NCBI GenBank assembly: GCA_027068085.1
Contig: JAMOUQ010000030.1
Span: 1 to 64,000 of the forward strand
Source: Desulfobacteraceae bacterium
Lineage (GTDB): Bacteria > Desulfobacterota > Desulfobacteria > Desulfobacterales > Desulfosarcinaceae
Reading direction: 5' to 3'
Length of the DNA stretch: 64,000 nucleotides
The notes beneath the pieces are model-generated. The model did no database searches. It worked only from the letters and a program-made list of their open reading frames with translations, and was not told the origin of the DNA. Made by a program: the position numbers and the translations under genes. Every line of letters begins with the position of its first letter. Positions within the stretch are counted from its first letter, which is position 1. Positions 8,089 to 17,050 of the stretch are shown in pieces.

Positions 8089-9874
8089 CGGCAGCTTCGG
8101 CCTCCTTGCCGTTTTCCACGATTTCCGCCAGCAGGTCGCCATAGGTGGAGCGGATCAGTTTTTCAGCCTCTTCGGCCGTGGCCTGCTGCAGCAGCTTGTC
8201 CTTGAAAGTGCGGGCCTGTCCGCTGTCCAGGCTGCGGATGATCTTTTTGACAACGGGGATGGAGGCCGGGTTCATGCTCAGCTCGCTTATTCCCAGCCCC
8301 ACCAGAAACGGGGTGCACAGCGGATCGCCGGCCATCTCGCCGCACATGTAGACCGGAACCTTGTGCCGGCGGGCGGCCCGGCAAAGCAGGTCCAGCAGCC
8401 TGAGCACCGGCGGCTTCAGGTGGCTGTACAGGTGGGCCACCAGGCGGTTGCCGCGGTCGATGGCCATGGCGTACTGGATCAGGTCATTGGTGCCGATGCT
8501 GAAAAAATCCACCTCCCCGGCAAAGCGGTCGGCCATGATAACGGTGGAAGGCACCTCGATCATCATGCCCAGGGGCAGGTCCGGGTCGAATTTTGCCCCC
8601 TCCCGGGCAAGTGATTCGGCCGCCTCGTCCATCAGCTTGCGGGTGGCGACGATCTCTTCCAGGCAGGAGATCATGGGGATCAGGAGCCTTACCTGGCCGT
8701 GAGCCGCGGCCCGCATGATGGCCCGCAGCTGGGTCTTGAAGACCTCGGGCTTCTGGAGACAGTACCTGATGGCCCGCAGGCCCAGGGCCGGGTTGGCCTC
8801 GTACTCGCCGTTGCCGTAGACAACGGCCTTGTCGCCGTTTATGTCCAGGGTGCGGATGGTGACCGGCTTGTCCGGCATGACATCCACCACGTCCTTGTAC
8901 TTTTCGTACATCTCGTCCTCGGTCGGGAAGCTCTTGCGCGCCAGGTACTGAAACTCGGTGCGGTACAACCCGATGCCGTCGCCACCGTAGTCTATTACGG
9001 AAACCACTTCCTCCGGAAGCTCGATATTGCCCATCACCGCCAGGCGCACGCCGTCGGCGGTCCTGGCTTCCACCCTGCTCTCCCTGGCCATCCGGGCACG
9101 GCGGGCCTCGTAAAGGGCCATCTTGTTGCCGGCTTCCAGCAGGGTCTGTTCGCCGGGGTTGACGATCACCACCCCGGCCGTGCCGTCCACGATTATGATG
9201 TCGTCGTTGTGAATGACCCGCGTGGCCTCCTCGATGCCCAGCACCGCCGGTATCTGCAGGCTGCGGGCGATGATGCTGGTATGGGAAGTGCGCCCTCCCC
9301 GGGCGGTGACAAAGCCCATGATCCACTCCAGCTGGATCTGGCTGGTTTCCGCCGGTGAAAGATCGCTGGCCACCAGGATGACCCGCTTTTCGATCTTGCC
9401 GATGTCGACCCGTTCATCGCCGGTCAGATGCTCCATGATCCGCTCGGCCACGTGGACGATATCCACGGCCCTGGCCTTGAGATACGGATCGGCCATGGAC
9501 TCGAACATGGCCCGCAGGCTATCGACGGTCTTTTTCAGGGCCCAGTCGGCGTTGACCTTTTCCTTTTGGATGATCTCGATGGTGCGGCCGTAGAGCATCT
9601 TGTCCTTGAGCAGCACCAGGTGGGATTCCAGAATCCGGGCATGATCGCGCAGTTCCTCCGGGGTATTGCTCAGGATCTGATGCAGCTCTTCCTTGGCCTT
9701 CTGAACCGCCTGCCGGAAACGGTTCATCTCGGCTTCCAGCCTGTCATCGGCAAGGCGGTATTTGCGGACCACGTCCACCCCACCTTTGTCCACCAGGTAT
9801 GCCTTGCCTATACAAATGCCTGGAGATCCGGCAATACCATGCAGCACGATCTCTTTGTCAGGCTTATCGTTCAT
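8081..9874 (-). CDS. ptsI: Phosphoenolpyruvate-protein phosphotransferase (PTS enzyme I)
   Basis: A 597-residue enzyme I that transfers phosphate from PEP to HPr. The N-terminal HPr-binding/His domain has the phosphorylated histidine in GGRTSHTSII (His198). The C-terminal PEP-binding barrel has GIGLYRTEF, RTLDINGDK, GMMIEVPS, FFSIGTNDLIQY and the active-site cysteine in YMCGEMAGDP. All are intact. It overlaps the HPr gene by four bases upstream and smpB downstream. No sugar permease is nearby, so the pair may serve a regulatory PTS or a system encoded elsewhere, as is common in deltaproteobacteria. Confidence 0.96.
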   Translation of the reverse strand: MNDKPDKEIVLHGIAGSPGICIGKAYLVDKGGVDVVRKYRLADDRLEAEMNRFRQAVQKAKEELHQILSNTPEELRDHARILESHLVLLKDKMLYGRTIEIIQKEKVNADWALKKTVDSLRAMFESMADPYLKARAVDIVHVAERIMEHLTGDERVDIGKIEKRVILVASDLSPAETSQIQLEWIMGFVTARGGRTSHTSIIARSLQIPAVLGIEEATRVIHNDDIIIVDGTAGVVIVNPGEQTLLEAGNKMALYEARRARMARESRVEARTADGVRLAVMGNIELPEEVVSVIDYGGDGIGLYRTEFQYLARKSFPTEDEMYEKYKDVVDVMPDKPVTIRTLDINGDKAVVYGNGEYEANPALGLRAIRYCLQKPEVFKTQLRAIMRAAAHGQVRLLIPMISCLEEIVATRKLMDEAAESLAREGAKFDPDLPLGMMIEVPSTVIMADRFAGEVDFFSIGTNDLIQYAMAIDRGNRLVAHLYSHLKPPVLRLLDLLCRAARRHKVPVYMCGEMAGDPLCTPFLVGLGISELSMNPASIPVVKKIIRSLDSGQARTFKDKLLQQATAEEAEKLIRSTYGDLLAEIVENGKEAEAADA

Positions 9875-10161
9875 TTCCCTGTTTCTCCGAATCCGTTTTC
9901 GATGAGGGCAGCCATTTGCTCAAGCACCACGGCGTCGGCCGCATCCTCTGCCTCCAGGGTGATTTCCGTTCCCGGACCGCAGGCCAGGGCCAGCATGTCC
10001 ATGATATCTGTCGCGTCGGCCCGCAGGCTCTCCCTTGCCAGCCAGATGGCCCCCCTGGCCCCGGAGGCGATGCGGGCCAGCCCGGCTGCCGACCGGGCAT
10101 GCAGCCCGGCCTGATTGACTATCTTGACCCGGCGCTGGGCGCCTGGCCGGGATGGGGTCAT
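9871..10161 (-). CDS. HPr family phosphocarrier protein
   Basis: A 96-residue HPr. The phosphoryl-accepting histidine is in GLHARSAAGLA (His21), with Ser in place of the usual Pro after Arg. The region that normally carries the regulatory serine (Ser46 of Bacillus HPr, in KSIM) reads TDIM here, placing Asp52 at that position. The start is ATG 10161 with AAGGAG eight bases upstream. It is coupled to ptsI by an ATGA overlap. The Asp could mimic HPr(Ser-P) or simply mark loss of HPr-kinase control. Confidence 0.92.
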   Translation of the reverse strand: MTPSRPGAQRRVKIVNQAGLHARSAAGLARIASGARGAIWLARESLRADATDIMDMLALACGPGTEITLEAEDAADAVVLEQMAALIENGFGETGK

Positions 10162-10446
10162 CGGTTCAACTCCTTGGCAATGAGCGGCCAAAATACTGCG
10201 CTTGCCGATAACGAGGTCGATTGGAGCGCAGCAGGGCCTCTGCTCATCGGCAATGAGCAATCCGGCCTACCAAAACCCAGAATCAGCAAGCGTTGTAGTT
10301 TGGCAATTTATTGTCAAAGAAACGACCACCGAACATGCGGTGGTACCGCTGGCGGCAGGAATATCAGCTTTCTGCCGGGTTTGTCTTCATCCTTTTATAC
10401 TGGGAACAAATTATCAACAGCCCCCGGCCTTGTCAACGCGATTTCA
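10162..10446. other. Intergenic region between HPr and the LOG-family gene
   Basis: A divergent non-coding region. It must contain the HPr promoter on the minus strand; TTGACA occurs there (RC of 10311-10316 area) but without a good -10. The decamer GGCAATGAGC occurs twice (near 10177 and 10250). Nothing else stands out. Confidence 0.35.
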
Positions 10447-10475
10447 TTGACAACCCGGATTATGGCCTATATGCT
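10447..10475 (+). promoter_or_regulatory. Promoter for the LOG-family gene
   Basis: TTGACA (10447-10452), 17 bp, TATGCT (10470-10475). The expected transcript start lies about 70 bases before the ATG at 10552. Confidence 0.6.
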
Positions 10476-10551
10476 CTTTTACCGCATCCTGCTCGGCTCG
10501 CAAGCATCGCCAACACTCTGAAACCTAAGCGAAAGGATAAACTTAAAAGTC

Positions 10552-11205
10552 ATGGTTGAAAAACAGTTTCTGATAGACGACCTTCAGCTTCACGAATCCT
10601 GGCGCCTGTTCAGGATAATGGGTGAATTCGTCGAAGGGGTCGAGGCCCTGCACGACCTGGGACCGGCGGTGAGCATCTTCGGATCGGCCCGTATCTCTGA
10701 AAAAGACCCGGTTTACAAAAAAGCCCGTCTCCTTGCCAAGATGCTGGCCGAAAGCGGTTTTGCCATCATCACCGGCGGCGGCGGCGGGGTGATGGAAGCG
10801 GCCAACCGCGGGGCCGCCGAAGCCGGGGGACGCTCGGCCGGGCTGAACATCAGGCTTCCCTTCGAGCAGAAACCCAACCCCTATGCCAACCTGAAGCTCG
10901 AATTCAGGTACTTTTTCATCCGCAAGGTGATGTTCATCAAGTACGCCTCGGCCTATATCGTAATGCCCGGCGGCTTCGGCACCCTGGACGAGCTTTTCGA
11001 GGTGGTGACCCTGATCCAGACCCGCAGGATCCGGCCTTTTCCCATCATCCTGGTGGGCTCCGACCACTGGTCCGGCCTTTCACAATGGATCAGGAAACAG
11101 CTGGAAGCCCGGGGCCTGATCTCCGAGGGAGACATGGAGCTTGTCGAAATAATGGACGATCCGGAGCAGATCGTAAATACCATCAAAAAAATGGTCATCC
11201 TGTGA
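10552..11205 (+). CDS. LOG family protein (TIGR00730-type nucleotide phosphoribohydrolase)
   Basis: A 217-residue Rossmann-fold protein. It has the two hallmark motifs of the LOG/lysine-decarboxylase-like family: a glycine-rich loop with GGGGGVMEAANRGA (about 78-91) and PGGFGTLDELFE (about 142-153). Family members hydrolyse nucleoside 5'-monophosphates such as cytokinin ribotides to release the base; bacterial substrates are often unknown. Transcribed alone, divergent from HPr-ptsI-smpB. Confident on family, not on substrate. Confidence 0.9.
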   Translation: MVEKQFLIDDLQLHESWRLFRIMGEFVEGVEALHDLGPAVSIFGSARISEKDPVYKKARLLAKMLAESGFAIITGGGGGVMEAANRGAAEAGGRSAGLNIRLPFEQKPNPYANLKLEFRYFFIRKVMFIKYASAYIVMPGGFGTLDELFEVVTLIQTRRIRPFPIILVGSDHWSGLSQWIRKQLEARGLISEGDMELVEIMDDPEQIVNTIKKMVIL

Positions 11206-11347
11206 CGATGGATTCGCGAAAAAGTGACCCCGGTTCCGTCAGGGCTTTGCCTTTTTCAATCCCGGCAGCCTGAATCGCGGCCGGGCCGCAGATGAACCGG
11301 GCGCCCGGCGGCCCCGGGACGCCCTTTTAGATTCCAGGAACCGGCCC

Positions 11348-12913
11348 ATGTCAGCTTCCGACTCGGTGCAGCAAAAGCTCTTCCACTACCGCCGCCAGCT
11401 GGAAGAGACCCGCCTGGAGGTGCAGCGCCACAAGCGTTATCTGGACGCCCTCCATCAGATCTCCCTGGGCCTGATAGCCCGCCTGGACAAAAAGCAACTG
11501 CTGGAAACCGTCCTGGCCCACGCCGCCGCCCTGACCCAGACCGGCCACGGCTACGTCTACCTGCTGGAACCGGGCCGCGACGCCATGGAAATCAGGGTGG
11601 GGATGGGTTTTTTCTCCGGCCAGATCGGCCGCAAGGTAAAAAAGGGGCAGGGCCTGGGGGGCCGGGTCTGGCAAACCGGCCAGCCGGTGCTGGTTGAGGA
11701 CTACCGCAGCTGGCAAGGAAGGATCGAGGACCCCAGCCTGGACCGGCTCCGCTCGGTGATCGGCATCCCCCTGAAGTTCGACCGCCGGGTGCGGGGTGTC
11801 ATCGGCCTGGGCCACGTGGAGGCCGACCGCCATTTCCACGTCCAGGACGTATCCCTGCTGGAGCGGCTGGGAGCCCTGGCCCTGCTGGCCCTGGAAAAGG
11901 CCGAGCTCTACGAGGAGGCCCGGCGGGAGCTTGCCGAAAGGCGCAAGGCCGAGGCCCGCATCCGCGAGAGCGAGCAAAGATACCGCAACTTTCTCGAATC
12001 GTCACCCGATCCCATCGTGGTCTACGACATGCAGGGGGTGGCCACCTACGTCAACCCGGCCTTCGAGCAGACCTTCGGCTTAAGCCGCAAGGAGCTTCTC
12101 GGCAAGCAGATCGATTTCGTGCCGGCCGAAGCCTGGCCGGCCACCAAGGCCGCCATCCAGACCATGCTCAAGGGCGAAAAGATCAGCCTTTTCGAGACCC
12201 AGCGCCTCACCAAGGACGGCCGCAAGCTGGACGTCCAGCTCAGCTCGACCCTCTACCTTGACCGCAACGGCAGGCCGGCGGGCAACATCGTCACCCTGCG
12301 TGATATCAGCGCCCGTAAAAAAGCCGAAAGAGCCCTGCGTAACTACCAGAACCAGCTCGAAGAGCTGGTCAAGGAGCGGACCGCCGAACTCGACCAGATC
12401 AACCGCAAGCTGGCCCTGGAGATAGAGGAACGCAAGCGGGTGGAAAAAAGCCTGCGGCGCCGCGAAAAAGAGCTCCAGGCCCAGTCCCAGCACCTGGAAG
12501 AGGTCAACACCGCCCTGCGGGTGCTGCTCAAGCAGCGCGAAAACGACAAGCGCGAGCTGATGGACAACCTCCAGGCCAACGTCAGCGAGCTGGTGGCCCC
12601 CTACCTCGGCCAGCTCCAGAAGACCCGGCTCAACACCCGCCAGCAGACCCTGCTGCGGATCATCGTCTCCAACCTGGACAACATAGTCTCCCCCTTCATC
12701 CGCAAACTGTCTGTCCGCCACGCAGGGCTGACCCCCATGGAGGTACGGGTGGCCAACCTGGTCAAGGAAGGTAAAACAAACAAGGAAATCGCCGAGTTAC
12801 TCTCTGTCTCCAAGAATACCGTCCTCTTTCACCGCCACAACATCCGCAAGAAACTCGGCCTGACCAACCAGGGCATCAATCTGCGGACCCATCTGCTCAC
12901 CTTCGACGAATAG
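11348..12913 (+). CDS. GAF-PAS sensor with LuxR-type DNA-binding domain
   Basis: A 521-residue one-component regulator. After a short coiled coil come a GAF domain (about 35-185, GYVYLLEPG, GLGGRVWQTGQPVLVEDY, VIGIPL), a PAS domain (about 208-330, RNFLESSPDPIVVYDMQG) and a long coiled coil (about 335-415). A LuxR/FixJ HTH follows (about 455-515, LTPMEVRVANLVKEGKTNKEIAELLSVSKNTVLFHRHNIRKKLGL). It has neither a kinase domain nor a receiver, so it should sense a ligand and bind DNA directly. The PAS motif closely resembles that of the kinase at 49174. It stands alone upstream of the importer operon, which is a possible target. Confidence 0.88.
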   Translation: MSASDSVQQKLFHYRRQLEETRLEVQRHKRYLDALHQISLGLIARLDKKQLLETVLAHAAALTQTGHGYVYLLEPGRDAMEIRVGMGFFSGQIGRKVKKGQGLGGRVWQTGQPVLVEDYRSWQGRIEDPSLDRLRSVIGIPLKFDRRVRGVIGLGHVEADRHFHVQDVSLLERLGALALLALEKAELYEEARRELAERRKAEARIRESEQRYRNFLESSPDPIVVYDMQGVATYVNPAFEQTFGLSRKELLGKQIDFVPAEAWPATKAAIQTMLKGEKISLFETQRLTKDGRKLDVQLSSTLYLDRNGRPAGNIVTLRDISARKKAERALRNYQNQLEELVKERTAELDQINRKLALEIEERKRVEKSLRRREKELQAQSQHLEEVNTALRVLLKQRENDKRELMDNLQANVSELVAPYLGQLQKTRLNTRQQTLLRIIVSNLDNIVSPFIRKLSVRHAGLTPMEVRVANLVKEGKTNKEIAELLSVSKNTVLFHRHNIRKKLGLTNQGINLRTHLLTFDE

Positions 12914-13318
12914 TGGTTATTCCCCGCTATTTTCCAACTATTTTATCAACTTGACATCCCGGAGCCCAAAGCATAGAAAGAAAATAAATAACGTTTAGCA
13001 AAAAAGGTCGAATGCTTACTCCCGTGGCGCGGCCGCCCCCACTCGGAACCTGCGCCATAACCGACTTACAATTTCCGGAGTTGGGTCCCAATCCCAATCA
13101 AACAATGATTTTACTTGACGAAGACGGGGAAACATGCTTCATTTTCAAAAATATGAATGAAATTCATTCACTAAAGATGTGGGCAATGACTTAAAACATG
13201 TACACACCGCAGAAGTATTTCAGATCCAGGCAAAGGCGGCCGTCCGGCCGCCGGACATATTTTCCGCCGGGCACCCCGGAAGCCTATCCCTGGGAAAACA
13301 AATAAAGGAGGCGAGCGC
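12914..13318. other. AT-rich intergenic region upstream of the importer operon
   Basis: No convincing gene; a 60-codon frame at 13012-13194 lacks a ribosome-binding site and family resemblance. TTGACA (12951-12956) with TAGAAA 17 bp downstream is a weak candidate promoter for the importer operon. The lower GC here fits a regulatory region. Confidence 0.4.
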
Positions 13319-14140
13319 TTGGCAAGAACCGAACCTGTGCAGGACAATGAAATTTTGCTGGAGCTGAAGGATATCGAAATGACCTTCGGCAAGGTTACGG
13401 CACTGGCCGGGGTCAACCTGAAAATACGCAAGGGTGAGATCCACTCGGTGATCGGACCCAACGGCGCCGGCAAAACGGTGATGATGAACTGCATCAACGG
13501 CCTGTATCGCCCCCAGAAAGGGAGCATCTACTTCAAGGGCGAAAAGATCAATCATCTCAACCCCCATCAGCGGTCCAGGCTGGGAATTTCGAGAACGTTT
13601 CAGAAGGTGGAGGTCTTCGGCGGCATGACGGTGCTGGACAACATCCGTCTGGGCCGGCACATCCACATGAAGTCCGGCATCGTCAGCGGTGCCTGGTACC
13701 TGGGCAAAAGCTTCCGGGAGGAAATCGAGCACCGCAGGTTCATCGAAGAAGAGATCATCGACCTGCTGGAAATCGAGCAGATCAGGCACAAACCGGTGGG
13801 CATGCTGCCCTACGGCCTGCAAAAGAGGGTGGAGCTGGGCCGCGCCCTGGCCCTGGAGCCGGAGCTGCTGATCCTGGATGAGCCGCTGGCCGGCCTGAAC
13901 CTGGAAGAGGTGGAAGACATGGCCCGCTTCATCCTGGACATAAACGAGGAAGAACGCTGGAAGGTCACCTGCCTGCTGGTGGAACACGACATGGGCGTGG
14001 TCATGGACCTTTCGCACCGGGTATTCGTTCTCAACTTCGGAAACATGATTATGGACGGCACCCCGGAAGAAGTTCAGAACAATCCGGAAGTGATCAAAGC
14101 CTACCTGGGTGAAGAGGACTTGTATGCAACCAGAAGATAA
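13319..14140 (+). CDS. ABC transporter ATP-binding protein, branched-chain amino acid type (LivG-like)
   Basis: A 273-residue ATPase. Walker A is GPNGAGKT (about 48-55), the signature region is LPYGLQKRVELGRAL, Walker B LLILDEPLAGLN and the switch His VEHDM. The start is TTG 13319 with AAAGGAGG seven bases upstream. LivG proteins work as a heterodimer with LivF (here 19567-20379) on the inner face of the LivH/LivM permease. It opens the operon and overlaps the acyl-CoA ligase start. The ligase neighbours suggest the cargo is a carboxylic acid rather than an amino acid. Confidence 0.93.
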   Translation: MARTEPVQDNEILLELKDIEMTFGKVTALAGVNLKIRKGEIHSVIGPNGAGKTVMMNCINGLYRPQKGSIYFKGEKINHLNPHQRSRLGISRTFQKVEVFGGMTVLDNIRLGRHIHMKSGIVSGAWYLGKSFREEIEHRRFIEEEIIDLLEIEQIRHKPVGMLPYGLQKRVELGRALALEPELLILDEPLAGLNLEEVEDMARFILDINEEERWKVTCLLVEHDMGVVMDLSHRVFVLNFGNMIMDGTPEEVQNNPEVIKAYLGEEDLYATRR

Positions 14141-16064
14141 AACCGCCGCAACCAGGATCGAGATAACCGAAGATCTTACCATCCCCAAGCTGTTTTACAT
14201 GCAGGCCAGGCGCTACGGACCCCAGAGGGTGGCCATGCGGGAAAAGCAATACGGCATCTGGCGGCCCATAACCTGGCAGCAATACCTGGACAACGTCAAG
14301 CACATAGCCCTGGGGCTGATCAAGCTGGGCCTGAAAAAAGGCGACAAGGTGTCGATGATCGGCGACAACCGGCCCGAGGGCCTGTGGGCCGAGATGGCCA
14401 CCCTGTGCGCCGGCGGCATCGGGGTTTGGCTCTTTCAGGATTGTCTCATCGAAGAGGTGCGTTACATCATCGACCATTCAGATACGCGCTTTCTTTTCGG
14501 CGAAGGCCAGGAGGAAGTCGACAAGGCCCTGTCCATCATCGACGAATGCCCCAAGCTGGATAAAATCATCTGGGACGATCCCAAGGGGATGCGCAACTAT
14601 CACCAGGACTGCCTGCTGAGCCTCAAAAATCTGGTGGAAATGGGCAAACAGCTGGACAAGGACCAGCCGGACCTGTTCGAAAAGCTGATAAACCGGGGAA
14701 CGGGCAAGGACGTGGCCCTGCTTTTCTACACCTCGGGAACCACCTCCCTGCCCAAGGGAGCCCTGCTTTCGCACAACAACATGCTGACCATGGGCCGCCA
14801 CCTGATGGATGTCGACCCGTGCAAGGACACCGACGACTACGTCTCCTACCTGCCCTTTGCCTGGATCGGCGAGCAGATGATGTCGATTTCCTGCGGTCTG
14901 CAGATCGGTTACACCATCAATTTCCCGGAAGAGCCGGAAACCGCCCGTGAAAACATCCGTGAGATCGGACCCCACGTGATGTTCGCCCCGCCGCGGATGT
15001 ACGAACAGATGACCCGCGAGGTGCAGGTCAAGTACCTGGATTCTTCCTGGACCAAGCGCAAGTTCTACGAATTTTCCCAGAAGGTAGGCTACCACGTGGC
15101 CGACCTGAAGTTCGACAAGAAGCCGATTCCGTGGTACTGGCGCTTTCTGGAGTGGATCGCCTACATCACCGTCCAGAGAAAGCTCAAGGATCATCTGGGC
15201 CTTTCGCGGGTTCGCAACGCATACACCGGCGGGGCCGCCATGGGCCCGGATCATTTCCGCTTCTTCCACGCCATGGGGGTCAACCTCAAGCAGATCTACG
15301 GCCAGACCGAGGTGGCCGGAATCTCTGTCGTTCACAGAAACGGCGACATCAAGTTCGACACGGTGGGCAAGCCGATTCCCGGCACCGAGATCAGGATCAC
15401 CGAGGAAGGAGAGATCATCACCCGCAGTCCTTCGGTCTTCCTGGGTTATTACAAGAACCCGGAGGCCACCGCCAAGGCTCTGCGGGACGGATGGCTGCAC
15501 TCGGACGACAAGGGCTTTGTCGACGACGACGGTCACCTGGTGGTCTTCGACCGCACCAAGGACGTCTTCACCCTGCGCGACGGGAAACCCTTCTCGCCCC
15601 AGTACCTGGAGACCCGCCTCAAGTTCAGCCCTTATATAAAGGATTCCTGGGTCATCGGCCACAACCGGGACTATATAACCGCCGTCATGTGCATCGACTA
15701 CTCGGTGGTGGGCAAGTGGGCCGACGAAAAAAAGATCAACTACACCAGCTACCAGGAGCTGTCACAGCACGAAGAGGTCTACGATCTGGTGGAAGAACAG
15801 ATCAGGCAGGCCAACAAGGACCTGCCCGAGGCGGCCAAGGTCAGGAAGTTCACCAACCTTTACAAAGAGCTCGATCCTGACGACGACGAGCTGACCCGCA
15901 CCCGCAAGCTGCGGCGGGCCTTTGTCGAAAAACGCTACCAGGACATTGTCGACGCCCTCTATTCGGACGTGAACACTGTCCATATCGACACCACCATCAA
16001 GTACGAGGACGGACGGGAAAGCCGGATCAATACCGATCTTCAGATCCGCAAGATAACCGATTGA
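14124..16064 (+). CDS. AMP-forming long-chain-type acyl-CoA synthetase
   Basis: A 646-residue ANL-superfamily ligase that would activate a carboxylic acid to its CoA thioester via an acyl-adenylate. It has the P-loop-like YTSGTTSLPKGA (about 210), the adenylate motif YGQTEVAG and the hinge aspartate in WLHSDDKGF, with FDRTKDVFTLRDGKPFSPQYLE near the C-terminus, as in FadD15/long-chain ligases. ATG 14124 is preferred over GTG 14109. It overlaps livG by 17 bp. Being inside the importer operon suggests that imported acid is trapped as CoA ester. Confidence 0.9.
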   Translation: MQPEDKTAATRIEITEDLTIPKLFYMQARRYGPQRVAMREKQYGIWRPITWQQYLDNVKHIALGLIKLGLKKGDKVSMIGDNRPEGLWAEMATLCAGGIGVWLFQDCLIEEVRYIIDHSDTRFLFGEGQEEVDKALSIIDECPKLDKIIWDDPKGMRNYHQDCLLSLKNLVEMGKQLDKDQPDLFEKLINRGTGKDVALLFYTSGTTSLPKGALLSHNNMLTMGRHLMDVDPCKDTDDYVSYLPFAWIGEQMMSISCGLQIGYTINFPEEPETARENIREIGPHVMFAPPRMYEQMTREVQVKYLDSSWTKRKFYEFSQKVGYHVADLKFDKKPIPWYWRFLEWIAYITVQRKLKDHLGLSRVRNAYTGGAAMGPDHFRFFHAMGVNLKQIYGQTEVAGISVVHRNGDIKFDTVGKPIPGTEIRITEEGEIITRSPSVFLGYYKNPEATAKALRDGWLHSDDKGFVDDDGHLVVFDRTKDVFTLRDGKPFSPQYLETRLKFSPYIKDSWVIGHNRDYITAVMCIDYSVVGKWADEKKINYTSYQELSQHEEVYDLVEEQIRQANKDLPEAAKVRKFTNLYKELDPDDDELTRTRKLRRAFVEKRYQDIVDALYSDVNTVHIDTTIKYEDGRESRINTDLQIRKITD

Positions 16065-16119
16065 CAGGATCCGCAAAGCCTGCGGGTCCTGAACAGGACT
16101 GACAAAAGGGAGCAGATCG

Positions 16120-17004
16120 ATGGAACTTTTCTGGATGACGATGACCACCGGAATCATGGTCGGCGGAATCTATGCCCTGGTGGCCCTGGGCTGGGTGCTT
16201 ATCTACAAGTGCTCCGGCGTGCTCAACCTGGCCATGGGGGAGATGACCCTCATCGGGGCCTACGTTACCCTCAGTTTCTACTCCATGGGAGTGCCTTTCC
16301 TGCTGGCCCTGCTGTTTTCCCTGATAATCGGGTTCCTGCTGGGCATCCTGACCGAAAGGATCTTCCTGGACCGGCTCATAGGGGAGCCGGTGCTGACGGT
16401 GATCATGGTCACCGTGGGACTGTCGTTTTTTTTCAAGGGCTGCGTGGAGCTGATCTGGGGCACCGACACCAGAGTCTTCGACCCGCCGGTCTTTTCCATC
16501 GAACCGCTGCACATCGGCCCCCTGGTCATCGGCAAGGTCTACCTGTGGAGTTTCCTGGCGGCCATCGTCCTGCTGGTGATCTTCGTGGCCTTTTTCAAGT
16601 ACACCCGCTGGGGGCTTGCCATGCAGGCCACGGCAGACGATGAAATGGCCGCCCTGTCCCTGGGCGTCAGCGCCCGTTTCGTCTACGCCACCGCCTGGGC
16701 CATCGCCTTCATGGCCGCCGGCGTGGGCGGAACCCTGCTGGGCAACATCAACGGCCTGAACATCTCGGTGAGCTACCTGGGCCTGCTGGTTCTGCCGGTG
16801 GTGGTCCTGGGCGGCCTGAACTCGGTTCCCGGCGCCATAGTGGGCGGCATCATAATCGGCCTGCTGCAGAATTTCTGCGGCGCATATCTGGACAAGTATT
16901 TTCCGGGAGGCGTGAAGGAAATCGCGCCCTTTGCCTTCATGGCCGTCTTCCTGCTCTTCAAACCATACGGGCTGTGGGGCTGGGAACGGATCGAACGCGT
17001 CTGA
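16120..17004 (+). CDS. Branched-chain-type ABC transporter permease (LivH-like)
   Basis: A 294-residue integral membrane protein with about eight hydrophobic segments. The N-terminal GGIYALVALGWVLIYKCSGVLNLAMGEM block is characteristic of LivH, and the ATPase-contacting loop RWGLAMQATADDEMAALSLGV lies near residue 165. It pairs with LivM, encoded next, to form the inner-membrane channel. Gap to the ligase gene is 55 bp. Confidence 0.94.
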   Translation: MELFWMTMTTGIMVGGIYALVALGWVLIYKCSGVLNLAMGEMTLIGAYVTLSFYSMGVPFLLALLFSLIIGFLLGILTERIFLDRLIGEPVLTVIMVTVGLSFFFKGCVELIWGTDTRVFDPPVFSIEPLHIGPLVIGKVYLWSFLAAIVLLVIFVAFFKYTRWGLAMQATADDEMAALSLGVSARFVYATAWAIAFMAAGVGGTLLGNINGLNISVSYLGLLVLPVVVLGGLNSVPGAIVGGIIIGLLQNFCGAYLDKYFPGGVKEIAPFAFMAVFLLFKPYGLWGWERIERV

Positions 17005-17050
17005 TGCGACAGCAACCTGAAACCCTATAACAGTTACGGGAGCTTTGTGT

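Noticed and set aside
13012-13194. A 60-codon plus-strand frame before livG
   Set aside because: No ribosome-binding site, no family resemblance and it lies in an AT-rich regulatory region.
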